From assembly GCA_913009895.1 (NCBI GenBank), contig CAJVXY010000017.1, forward strand, positions 1-61,284: DNA of 61,284 bases. Reading direction: 5' to 3'. A model generated the notes under the pieces. The model did no database searches and was not told where the DNA came from. It saw only the letters and a program-made list of their open reading frames with translations. Below, in pieces: positions 1-7,568 of this stretch. The position numbers and the translations under genes were made by a program. Position 1 is the stretch's first letter; the number at the start of each line of letters is the position of its first letter. This DNA comes from an uncultured Acidiferrobacteraceae bacterium. Its GTDB lineage: Bacteria; Pseudomonadota; Gammaproteobacteria; Acidiferrobacterales; SZUA-150.

Positions 1-2
1 CA

Positions 3-77
3 TACGGTTTCATTAATGCGACCGCTGACGAGCTCAAGGTCAGACCCTTAAAACCGTTTAAAAAGAAAAAGAAATAG
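3..77 (+). CDS. C-terminal fragment of an unidentified protein (runs off the left edge)
   Basis: An open frame enters from the left edge and ends at TAG 75-77. About 24 residues are visible, reading YGFINATADELKVRPLKPF and then a run of lysines. A strong rho-independent terminator follows 25 bases after the stop, which supports this being a real gene end. The lysine tail is common on proteins that bind nucleic acid or membranes but is not diagnostic. I do not recognise the family from so short a piece, and the reading frame itself is inferred only from the open frame plus the terminator. Confidence 0.45.
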   Translation, partial: YGFINATADELKVRPLKPFKKKKK

Positions 78-102
78 CAAAGTAAAGTAAAAAAGAGAAG
101 AG

Positions 103-128
103 GGGCGGCATGTGCCGCCCTTTTTTTT
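103..128 (+). terminator. Rho-independent terminator
   Basis: The stem GGGCGGC (103-109) pairs with GCCGCCC (114-120) around a four-base loop ATGT and is followed by eight T at 121-128. This is a textbook intrinsic terminator for the gene ending at 77. Confidence 0.9.
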
Positions 129-219
129 ATAAATTGTGAGTGATTTTAAGCTGAAAACTCTAATTGCCTTTCAGTGGCGGATCAATTTACACTGACTCTT
201 TTGGTTGCCAAAAATTGTT

Positions 220-1128
220 ATGCAGCATCCTATTAGAGATATTCTAAAAAAATATCATGCCTCGACTGAGGACCATGAGAAAGACAAGATAATATTATCA
301 TTGCTCGATGAGCTATATACAAGCAACGAAATACCTGATTTTGCTTTCCGGGTTACACAGGAAATAATCAAGCTTGACCATGGTGTTGGAATAAATTCAC
401 AAATTATAAAAAAAATTGTTTCAATACTATTTTGTGAAGACAAAAATGTGCATGTAATGTATCCAGCAGATATCTTGCTAGCACTAGATCGGGAAACTGT
501 TTTTAGTTGCATAAAAGAACATGAAGAACAGCACGGGCCATCAAAAAATATTCGAAGCCAAGCAACAGTAAGGTTCGTTAAAACCATGTTTGGCGATGGG
601 AGTGCAATTGACGAGACAATCTATACATTTTCTAAGTTATTGGATAAAGACAAATATCAAATAGATATCTGGTATGCATTGATCTCTTTATCGCATTATA
701 AAAGCGTAGATATTATGGATCTATTTGATAGAGCGATGAATACAAAAAACATTATTCACACGCTTGGAAAAGAGCCAGTTAAGTTTAGGCACTATATAGC
801 CCATCAGGACATAGACCATAAAGTAGTAAATACTATGAAAAAGTATTTTATTCTTCCATATTCAGATTCTGGCACGAAGTGTTTTGTGCCAAGAGTATAT
901 TTTCCATTTGAGTTTAGAAATTATCCTGGTTGGGGGGATATTAAAGCTATCCAGAAAATGTATTTTATCGATATCAAATCCAAACATAACAAGAAATTAG
1001 AAGAATCAATCAGGGAAAGTGCACTGAGTTATTGGGGTTTGTGGGGGCAAGATATTAGTTTGCAGGAACTATTTTATATTTGGATTGAAAACCCACAGAT
1101 TGTAAGAGGCCCGTTAGGAGTATATTAA
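220..1128 (+). CDS. Hypothetical protein, AT-rich orphan
   Basis: An open frame of about 302 codons from ATG 220; a TTG at 205 is an alternative start, and neither has a convincing Shine-Dalgarno sequence. No signal peptide or membrane segment is apparent. The product looks soluble and mostly helical, with many Asp/Lys/Ile residues, and residues from roughly 30 to 200 read like loosely repeated helical pairs of a HEAT-like kind. I do not recognise a family or a catalytic motif. The gene is visibly richer in A/T than the sucCD genes beside it, is flanked by a terminator on the left and converges on sucD 23 bases away, all consistent with an inserted accessory gene. Function is unknown. Confidence 0.7.
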   Translation: MQHPIRDILKKYHASTEDHEKDKIILSLLDELYTSNEIPDFAFRVTQEIIKLDHGVGINSQIIKKIVSILFCEDKNVHVMYPADILLALDRETVFSCIKEHEEQHGPSKNIRSQATVRFVKTMFGDGSAIDETIYTFSKLLDKDKYQIDIWYALISLSHYKSVDIMDLFDRAMNTKNIIHTLGKEPVKFRHYIAHQDIDHKVVNTMKKYFILPYSDSGTKCFVPRVYFPFEFRNYPGWGDIKAIQKMYFIDIKSKHNKKLEESIRESALSYWGLWGQDISLQELFYIWIENPQIVRGPLGVY

Positions 1129-1151
1129 ATAACCGAATAGAACCAATAACA

Positions 1152-2024
1152 TCAAAGTAATTTGATTTGTTTCATAGTCGCGCCCATCTCGGCTGGTGAA
1201 TGGGTAGTCGCCACGCCGGCTTTTTCCAGGGCGGCAAATTTTTCTGCGGCGGTGCCTTTACCACCGGCGATAATGGCGCCCGCATGGCCCATGCGTTTAC
1301 CCTTGGGGGCCGTGACGCCGGCGATGTAGGCCACCACCGGTTTGCTGACTTCACTTTGAATAAATTCCGCTGCTTCTTCTTCTGCACTGCCGCCAATTTC
1401 GCCGACCATTAATATGGCCTCGGTCTGCTCATCTTTTTCAAACAGTTCCAGGCAATCAATGAAATTCATACCGGGTATGGGATCCCCGCCAATACCAATG
1501 CAGGTACTCTGGCCAAAACCAATATCGGTGGTTTGTTTGACGGCTTCATAGGTGAGGGTACCGGAACGGGAGACCACGCCCACCTTACCGGCCTGGTGAA
1601 TCTCGCCGGGCATAATACCGATCTTGCATTGGCCCGGTGTAATGATGCCCGGGCAATTGGGGCCAATTAAACGGGCGCCGTTTGCTTTCACCACCAGTCG
1701 CGCCTGCAACATATCCAGGGTCGGTACACCTTCGGTAATACAAACGATTAATTCAATGCCCGCATCGGCCGCTTCCAGGATGGCGTCTTTACAAAAAGGG
1801 GCGGGCACGTAAATCACAGTGACATTGGCTCGGGTTTCATCTACGGCCTGTTGCACGGTATTGAAAACCGGTAAGTCCAAATGAGTATTGCCACCCTTAC
1901 CGGGCGTGACACCACCCACCATATTGGTGCCGTAAGCAATGGCCTGCCCGGAATGAAACGTGCCTTGTTTGCCGGTAAAACCCTGGCAAATCAGGCGCGT
2001 GTTTTTATCGACTAATACACTCAT
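1152..2024 (-). CDS. sucD: Succinyl-CoA ligase (ADP/GDP-forming) subunit alpha
   Basis: Converts succinyl-CoA to succinate with substrate-level phosphorylation in the TCA cycle; the alpha subunit holds the CoA-binding domain and the phosphohistidine. The 290-residue length is standard. Visible marks are the N-terminal CoA-binding Rossmann region ([10 protein letters not shown], about 15-24), [11 protein letters not shown] near 121-131, SRSGTLTYE near 152-160, and the active-site histidine H247 in [16 protein letters not shown]. It lies 28 bases downstream of sucC on the same strand, the usual sucC-sucD order. Unlike in E. coli, the 2-oxoglutarate dehydrogenase genes are not directly upstream but 6.7 kb away on the same strand. 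Confidence 0.98.
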   Translation of the reverse strand: MSVLVDKNTRLICQGFTGKQGTFHSGQAIAYGTNMVGGVTPGKGGNTHLDLPVFNTVQQAVDETRANVTVIYVPAPFCKDAILEAADAGIELIVCITEGVPTLDMLQARLVVKANGARLIGPNCPGIITPGQCKIGIMPGEIHQAGKVGVVSRSGTLTYEAVKQTTDIGFGQSTCIGIGGDPIPGMNFIDCLELFEKDEQTEAILMVGEIGGSAEEEAAEFIQSEVSKPVVAYIAGVTAPKGKRMGHAGAIIAGGKGTAAEKFAALEKAGVATTHSPAEMGATMKQIKLL

Positions 2025-2052
2025 GCCACAAATACACTCAATATTATTAGAC

Positions 2053-3225
2053 TCACTTGCTTTTTAGTCCGGCTGCAGTCACCACATCTTTGGCGGCCTG
2101 GTCGAGGCCCTTGGCCGTGGTCAGTTTCAAGCCACTTTTGTCCAGGATCGCCAGGCCTTCATCCGCATGGTTACCTTCCAGGCGCACCACCACCGGCACT
2201 TCAATACCGACTTCGGCAACCGCGCCGACAATGCCCTCGGCAATCATGTCGCAACGAACAATGCCACCGAAAATATTCACTAACACGGCTTTCACATTTT
2301 TATCAGAAAGTATGATCTTGAATGCCTCGGCGACCCGTTCTTTATCGGCGGTGCCACCGACATCAAGAAAATTGGCCGGGTTACCGCCGTGTAATTTAAT
2401 TAAATCCATGGTCGCCATGGCCAGGCCGGCACCATTGACCATGCAACCAATATTCCCTTCCAGTGACACATAACTTAAATCCCATTCCCCTGCTTTCACT
2501 TCGCGCGGATCTTCCTGGGTAATGTCACGCAAGGCCTGCAAATCTTTATGGCGATACAGGGCATTGTCATCAATATTAATTTTTGCATCGAGACACAAAA
2601 GATCACCGGCTTTGGTAACCACCAATGGATTCACTTCAATGAGGCTTAAATCTTTTTCGATAAATAATTTGGCTAAACAATTAAGTAAGTAAGCCAGCTG
2701 CTTGAACTGATCGTCCTTGAGCCCGAGACCAAATGCCAACTGCCGGGCCTGAAATGGCTGGATCCCGGTCAATGGATTGATTGATACCTTAAGAATTTTT
2801 TCCGGGTTTTTGTCGGCAACCTTTTCGATCTCAACCCCGCCTTCGGTCGAGGCCATAAACACAATGCGCTGTTGCGCGCGATCAATCACCGCACCCAGGT
2901 AAAGTTCGCGTTTGATGTCACAAGGTTTTTCAATCAAGACCTGATCAATAGGTTGGCCCTGGGCATCGGTCTGGATGGTCACCAGTCGTTGGCCAAGCAT
3001 GTTGCTGACGGCTTCCCTGGCATCTTTTTTATTATCAACAATTTTGACGCCACCGGCCTTGCCCCGACCACCGGCATGGACCTGGGCCTTGATCACCCAA
3101 CGATCACCACCCAGTTTTTTTAAGGCGCTATCAACCTGGTCCAGTTGGCTGACGACCTGGTTGTCAGGCACAGTCAAGCCATAGTCTTTAAATAAGGCCT
3201 TGGATTGAAACTCGTGTAAATTCAT
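2053..3225 (-). CDS. sucC: Succinyl-CoA ligase subunit beta
   Basis: Partner of SucD; the beta subunit carries the ATP-grasp nucleotide site and the succinate site. It starts [16 protein letters not shown], the conserved beginning, and has the full 390-residue length. The ATP-grasp domain fills about residues 5-230 ([18 protein letters not shown] near 44-61, IEVNPLVV near 197-204), followed by the CoA-ligase fold with GGTADKERV and [10 protein letters not shown]. It is the first gene of a two-gene sucCD operon; the 279-base gap upstream holds a palindromic repeat element and presumably the promoter. Confidence 0.98.
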   Translation of the reverse strand: MNLHEFQSKALFKDYGLTVPDNQVVSQLDQVDSALKKLGGDRWVIKAQVHAGGRGKAGGVKIVDNKKDAREAVSNMLGQRLVTIQTDAQGQPIDQVLIEKPCDIKRELYLGAVIDRAQQRIVFMASTEGGVEIEKVADKNPEKILKVSINPLTGIQPFQARQLAFGLGLKDDQFKQLAYLLNCLAKLFIEKDLSLIEVNPLVVTKAGDLLCLDAKINIDDNALYRHKDLQALRDITQEDPREVKAGEWDLSYVSLEGNIGCMVNGAGLAMATMDLIKLHGGNPANFLDVGGTADKERVAEAFKIILSDKNVKAVLVNIFGGIVRCDMIAEGIVGAVAEVGIEVPVVVRLEGNHADEGLAILDKSGLKLTTAKGLDQAAKDVVTAAGLKSK

Positions 3226-3294
3226 ATTGTTTTGTTGTGTTGCTCCCTGGGAGCATAGCGATCACGGGCCTGTGATTTAATCAACTCATGGCTG

Positions 3295-3407
3295 AATGGC
3301 ACTGACTTAAGCCTAATATCTGGTTTAAACATGGTTTCCCGTAGGTTGGACTTCGTCCCTCAGTCCAACCTACACAAAAGACTTATTGGGCTTAAGTCAG
3401 CGCCATT
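3295..3407. repeat. MITE-like palindromic element with terminal inverted repeats
   Basis: The 27-base ends 3295-3321 and 3381-3407 are inverted copies of each other (23 of 27 match; core CTGACTTAAGCC / GGCTTAAGTCAG). Nested inside is a second perfect palindrome, GTAGGTTGGACT (3341-3352) and AGTCCAACCTAC (3362-3373), around a 9-base loop. Near-identical AACTCATGGC and AACTCATAGC (from 3283 and 3409) flank the whole and may be a decayed target-site duplication. There is no ORF inside. It occupies most of the gap between sucC and the M48 protease gene. Classification as a non-autonomous mobile element is inference; no second copy was seen in this window. Confidence 0.65.
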
Positions 3408-3504
3408 AAACTCATAGCCCAGTATATTCATAAAAGTAGCAATGTAACAGCCGTTAGGAACAATACGACTACCGTAACGTATACATTATATGTGCAGTGT
3501 TTTT

Positions 3505-5454
3505 TTATAGTTTTATCGGCGGCATTGGGCAGTCGAGTACATCTGAAAATGCGCGAAAAAGCTCGACTTCCACGGGGGAAATTATCTGATCATGGCCAAT
3601 GCTGGCAACACATGCCTTTAAAAATTGCGGTTTGACCAGGGGTTTTAGCATGGCCAGTTTTTTCAGGGCCCGGTCCATTACTGCCAGACTGATTTCTTTT
3701 CTTGCCAACAATTCCAGCCCGGTAAAGTCCAGTGTTTTTGCAGCGGCATTAAAAGCGCCTTTTGCTTCATTTTCATTTTTATTACCGGCATGCGCCAATA
3801 CCGAAAGTACAAGGACAGTTTCTTTTTTCAACTGCTTGAGTTTCGAGTAACGTGCTTTTGTGCGCGTCAGTTTAAAAAATTGTCCATCAAGATGGTTAAA
3901 TAATATTTTCTGGAGCGACCATTCCATCAGGTCAACCTTGTCGTCCATTTTAATCAACGCAACCAGGTTTGCTCTGAAAATTTTGTACTGGTTAAGTGAC
4001 AACTGTTTCAATGCTGGTATCGCTATATCGATAAGTGGCAGTCGATGTTCAATTTTCAGTTTTTCCATCTCTGAAATTAATTTTTGCGTTAACACAAAAA
4101 CATCTGGATCGGCTTTATCCTGCAAGTATTGCAACTGTTGCCCACGCACTTCCTGTCCTTTATCAAGCACCATGGAATAAACAATTGCCCTGGCGCCATA
4201 GGGTTCGCTGGCGGCCGCTAAAACAACCGCAGGCATTTCTGCTATCAGGGAATGGGCATGGTTTATTGTTTCCTGGCTGGGATTGCCGATTTGATCGATG
4301 ACTTTGGCCACGTCAGCAATGGCTGCCCCGGCAAGTATGGTTGTCATTTTGTTGGCAAGCTCTTCCCGGCTCATGGCGGCTTTTTTACTGGCCTGCTCTT
4401 CACCCTGCCGATTTGATTGCCGGTCAGTTTTATCTTCAGTATCAAACTTGCCATCCCAATGAGGGTCAATGCGCTTAATGCGTTTGGCCAATGGCGGGTG
4501 GGTGGCGGAGAGTGATGACATGAAACCGGAAATGCCCTGGGCAAAAAAAGCATGACTGACTTCGGGCGCACCGGGGTTTTTTATTTTTGAACCAAACTCC
4601 AGACCACCGATTCTTTTTAAGGCACCGGCAATGCCGTCCGGGTTACGGGTAAACTGGACTGCAGAGGCATCCGCCAGGTATTCCCGCTGCCGACTCACCG
4701 CGGCCTTGATCAGGCCACCGAAAAACGTACCGGCAAAACCGAGCACCATCAAGCCAATCGCCAGCGCTATAATTCCGCCCGCGCCTTTGCCGCTACTCCG
4801 TCCACGACCCGAAAAAGAAGCAGAATACAAAATATAGTAGCCAATAATACCGATAATCAGGATACCGTTAAGAATGCCCATTAAACGAATATTAAGTCGC
4901 ATATCGCCATTAAATATATGACTGAACTCGTGGGCAATGACGCCTTGCAACTGATCACGGCTCAAATGATCAATGGTCCCCTGGGTAACACCGATAACTG
5001 CATCCCGTGGCGTAAAACCGGCCGCAAAGGCATTGATGCCTTCTTCACCTGTAAGTAAATAAACCGGTGGTGCTGGTGTACCGGAAGCGATGGCCATTTC
5101 CTGGACTACGTTGAGCAGCTTTCGTTGCTTCAGGTCATTGGTGTCCTGGGGAATCAGTTGACCACCCAGAGATTCCGCAACCGCCTTACCACCGGCCGAC
5201 AAGGTCATAATCTTGTAGAGGCTGCCCACCAATATCACGACACCGACACCGACACCGATAGTGGCAAATGTCTGCCAATCCATTTGCTGGAGTAAATCTC
5301 CGCCTTCTTGCGCTTGCTGACTATTGATATAACCGAACACCACCATGACCAGGAGATTGGTCATAATTATCAAGGTGATTACCGCCAGGCTAAACAGGAG
5401 CACAAGCTGGAACGTGTTTTTACGAACACGGTCTTGTGATTCAAAAAAATTCAT
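3505..5454 (-). CDS. M48-family (HtpX-like) membrane metallopeptidase with helical C-terminal extension
   Basis: An integral-membrane zinc protease. The zinc-binding helix HEFSH is at residues 175-179 and the third ligand Glu lies in REYLADA near 258. Hydrophobic spans sit at about 16-42, 63-80, 191-212 and 226-246. At 649 residues it is twice the length of E. coli HtpX: residues ~330-649 form a helical extension with acidic stretches (DDKVDLMEW; DQIISPVEVELFRAFSDVLD) that resemble TerB-like domains. It lies 33 bases downstream of lemA in the same direction, and the LemA plus M48 pairing recurs across bacteria. A role in membrane protein quality control is inferred from the family; the substrate is unknown. 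Confidence 0.92.
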   Translation of the reverse strand: MNFFESQDRVRKNTFQLVLLFSLAVITLIIMTNLLVMVVFGYINSQQAQEGGDLLQQMDWQTFATIGVGVGVVILVGSLYKIMTLSAGGKAVAESLGGQLIPQDTNDLKQRKLLNVVQEMAIASGTPAPPVYLLTGEEGINAFAAGFTPRDAVIGVTQGTIDHLSRDQLQGVIAHEFSHIFNGDMRLNIRLMGILNGILIIGIIGYYILYSASFSGRGRSSGKGAGGIIALAIGLMVLGFAGTFFGGLIKAAVSRQREYLADASAVQFTRNPDGIAGALKRIGGLEFGSKIKNPGAPEVSHAFFAQGISGFMSSLSATHPPLAKRIKRIDPHWDGKFDTEDKTDRQSNRQGEEQASKKAAMSREELANKMTTILAGAAIADVAKVIDQIGNPSQETINHAHSLIAEMPAVVLAAASEPYGARAIVYSMVLDKGQEVRGQQLQYLQDKADPDVFVLTQKLISEMEKLKIEHRLPLIDIAIPALKQLSLNQYKIFRANLVALIKMDDKVDLMEWSLQKILFNHLDGQFFKLTRTKARYSKLKQLKKETVLVLSVLAHAGNKNENEAKGAFNAAAKTLDFTGLELLARKEISLAVMDRALKKLAMLKPLVKPQFLKACVASIGHDQIISPVEVELFRAFSDVLDCPMPPIKL

Positions 5455-5487
5455 TTAAACACCAGGAATATTTTTTGCTACTTGTTA

Positions 5488-6084
5488 TTAAAATGAAACC
5501 TTTGGTGCGGCCTGGATGGCAACAGTATCTTCAAATTCCAGCAAGGTAGCATCTTTCCCGTGACCAAAACCCTTTGCAAAATAGACAGGCGGAAATGTTT
5601 GTTTAAAAGTATTGTAGGCCATGACTGCATCATTAAAGGCCTGGCGAGCGAAAGAGACTTTGTTTTCAGTTGATGTAAGTTCTTCGCTTAGCTGCATCAT
5701 GTTCTGGTTGGCCTTAAGATCCGGGTAGGCTTCCATCACCATGTTAAAATTCATCAAGGCACCGGCAAGTTTGCCTTCGGCACCGCTCAATCCTTTTATG
5801 GCATCGGCATTACCGGGATCAGATGCCGCGTTTGACAACATACTTTGTGCCGCGTTGCGTGCCTCAACCACCGCTTGCAGAGTTTCACGTTCGTGTTTGA
5901 TGTATCCCTTTGCGGTCTCAATAAGATTTGGAATCAGGTCGTATCGTCGTTTTAATTGCACCTCAATTTGTGCGAAGGCATTTTTGTAGCGATTCTTAAG
6001 CGTTACAAGTTTATTAAAAATCCCGATTACGTAAAAAATGATAATCGCAGCAATAACCAGAAGAACTATTATTGTAGTGCCCAT
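5488..6084 (-). CDS. lemA: LemA family protein
   Basis: A 198-residue protein with one N-terminal membrane helix (GTTIIVLLVIAAIIIFYVIG) followed by a long helical domain that contains the family signature: NRYKNAFAQIEVQLKRRYDLIPNL, quoted here only as its parts NRYKNAFAQIEVQLKRR and YDLIPNLIE. The start is placed at ATG 6084 because the helix begins there and AAAGG lies 8 bases upstream; an open frame extends to a GTG at 6195, but the extra 37 residues are unlike the family. It is first in a two-gene operon with the M48 protease. The molecular role of LemA is not settled. Confidence 0.93.
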   Translation of the reverse strand: MGTTIIVLLVIAAIIIFYVIGIFNKLVTLKNRYKNAFAQIEVQLKRRYDLIPNLIETAKGYIKHERETLQAVVEARNAAQSMLSNAASDPGNADAIKGLSGAEGKLAGALMNFNMVMEAYPDLKANQNMMQLSEELTSTENKVSFARQAFNDAVMAYNTFKQTFPPVYFAKGFGHGKDATLLEFEDTVAIQAAPKVSF

Positions 6085-6212
6085 GTGATTCGCCTTTATT
6101 GAATGGTTGAACTGACTGGATGGGGCCATTTTATACCGTAAACAAGGAAAGCGGGCAAATTTAATAAATATGAAAATGTCATATTTCCCTGCCACGGCTA
6201 CCTGCCCGGGAT

Positions 6213-6244
6213 AAAAAAACAGAGCCCATCATAACCGGGCTCTG
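6213..6244 (-). terminator. Rho-independent terminator (minus strand)
   Basis: CAGAGCCC (6220-6227) and GGGCTCTG (6237-6244) form an 8-bp stem; read on the minus strand it is followed by seven U (6213-6219). It lies about 50 bases past the stop of the His/Met-rich gene and insulates lemA from it. Confidence 0.88.
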
Positions 6245-6296
6245 TTCCTGCCGGGGTCATCTTCATGTCCCGCGGGTTCTTTTTTCAGCTTAATTT

Positions 6297-6635
6297 TCAG
6301 GCTTTACCAGCTTTACCTTTTTTGCCTTTTTTACCTTTTTTGCCAGTTTTTCCTTTTTTACCTGCTTTGCCCGTTGTACCAACATCATGACAGGTATCAC
6401 TACGCTGAACTTTCGCATGCTGTTCGTTTTTTGCCAGTGGCTGACCATGCATTGTATTTGTGTTTCGATGGGTGGGCTGACCGTGCATGGTATTCTGGTT
6501 GGTTTGACCCATCATGCTGGTATTCTGGGTATAACCCATGTGTCCTTGATCCTGGGCAAAGGCGATAGTTCCCATAGTCAAACCCAGGCCAGCGATAACA
6601 CCAACGATTGCGGTTAACAGTGTTTTGCCTTTCAT
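6297..6635 (-). CDS. Exported His/Met-rich protein with Lys/Gly-rich tail
   Basis: A 112-residue protein. Residues 1-27 are a clear signal peptide ending AFA before QDQGHMG. The mature part has three regions: a Met/Gln/Asn/His segment with the unit NTMHGQP occurring twice, a short middle with a single Cys (RSDTCHDVG), and a tail of about 24 residues made almost only of Lys and Gly in KGKKGK-type repeats. His and Met clusters of this sort are typical of periplasmic copper or silver binders, so metal binding is a reasonable inference, but no named family was recognised. It is divergent from a two-component system whose sensor has its own His/Met cluster, and the shared gap holds repeated GTTACA sites. 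The low-complexity tail is unusual. Confidence 0.8.
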   Translation of the reverse strand: MKGKTLLTAIVGVIAGLGLTMGTIAFAQDQGHMGYTQNTSMMGQTNQNTMHGQPTHRNTNTMHGQPLAKNEQHAKVQRSDTCHDVGTTGKAGKKGKTGKKGKKGKKGKAGKA

Positions 6636-6687
6636 AATAATTCTCCTGTTGATTGATTAATATTTTGTCTTACGGTTGGTATTAGAG

Positions 6688-6772
6688 CAGTTATATGTAA
6701 CTGGCAAATAACTGAAACAGGCATTTTTGTAACAAAAACTGTCTCCATGGGGTACTGTTACAATATGTTACA
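6688..6772. promoter_or_regulatory. Candidate operator: four GTTACA half-sites between divergent genes
   Basis: The gap between the His/Met-rich gene and the response regulator contains GTTACA on the minus strand at 6696-6701 (inside the palindrome CAGTTATATGTAACTG, 6688-6703) and 6728-6733, and on the plus strand at 6757-6762 and 6767-6772. The last two form a direct repeat with 10-base periodicity, the arrangement OmpR-family regulators usually bind. Two half-sites point towards each gene. Binding by the adjacent regulator is inference. Confidence 0.5.
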
Positions 6773-6833
6773 AATTAATGCTGCCCCGCTTTATTTAAGT
6801 CTGTAGAACAGAAAATATGAACAGGTTGAAACA

Positions 6834-7568
6834 ATGAGTAGCAAATCACGCAAGGATCACGTCCTGGTCGTAGATGATGATGCCGAGATTCGCCAGTTGT
6901 TAAAAGCGTACCTGGAGACCCATGGTCTTCGTGCCAGCACGGCCGCTGATGGCAAAGCGATGTGGGATGCGCTTGACAAAACAACGATTGACCTGGTCGT
7001 ACTGGACCTGATGTTGCCCGGCGAAAGTGGCCTCAGCCTGTGTCGAAAACTTTGTGCCGACTCACATACCCCGGTCATAATGCTAACCGCGCTTGGCGAG
7101 GAAACCGACAGAATCGTGGGCCTGGAAATGGGTGCCGACGATTACCTGGCCAAACCCTTCAACCCACGTGAATTGCTGGCACGTATCCACAGTGTCTTGC
7201 GCCGTGCCCGTGCCTTGCCGGACTCAGGCGACCAAATCAAACAACAAGGTCGATTACATTTCGCCAGCTGGACACTTGATACCGTTGCCCGGCACCTGAT
7301 TTCAGCCGATGATGTTGTGGTGCCGCTCAGTGGCGGTGAATATCGACTGCTCACTGTTTTTCTGGATCGTCCCAATCGGGTGCTCAGCCGTGACCAGCTA
7401 CTTGAACTGGTCAGCGGCAAGGAAGCGTCGCCATATGACCGTAGTATTGATGTCCAGGTTGGTCGCCTGCGCAAACGACTTGGCGACGACAGCCGCGAGC
7501 CACGGTTAATCAAAACTGTTCGCAGTGCCGGTTATGTATTCACCGAAAAAGTCCGGGTGGAGGAATGA
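6834..7568 (+). CDS. OmpR-family response regulator
   Basis: A 244-residue regulator. The receiver domain fills residues ~8-122, with acidic pocket D14/D15, phosphoacceptor D58 (VVLDLMLPG), T85 and K107 (KPFNPRELLARI). A winged-helix DNA-binding domain follows (about 140-240: LSGGEYRLLTVFLDRPNRVLS, in which the usual turn is clear, and the recognition region YDRSIDVQVGRLRKRLG). Its stop overlaps the kinase start by four bases, so the two are translationally coupled. From context it probably controls the divergent His/Met-rich gene and itself. The subfamily (OmpR, CopR or other) cannot be fixed by eye. Confidence 0.95.
   Translation: MSSKSRKDHVLVVDDDAEIRQLLKAYLETHGLRASTAADGKAMWDALDKTTIDLVVLDLMLPGESGLSLCRKLCADSHTPVIMLTALGEETDRIVGLEMGADDYLAKPFNPRELLARIHSVLRRARALPDSGDQIKQQGRLHFASWTLDTVARHLISADDVVVPLSGGEYRLLTVFLDRPNRVLSRDQLLELVSGKEASPYDRSIDVQVGRLRKRLGDDSREPRLIKTVRSAGYVFTEKVRVEE

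Noticed and set aside
3353..3361. The hairpin at 3341-3373 as a terminator for the M48 gene or sucC
   Set aside because: There is no T-run on either side, and the stem is nested in a larger inverted repeat, so a palindromic element explains it better.
6085..6195. LemA starting from GTG 6195
   Set aside because: The 37 extra residues are unlike the family and precede a well-placed ATG with an SD sequence and the membrane helix.
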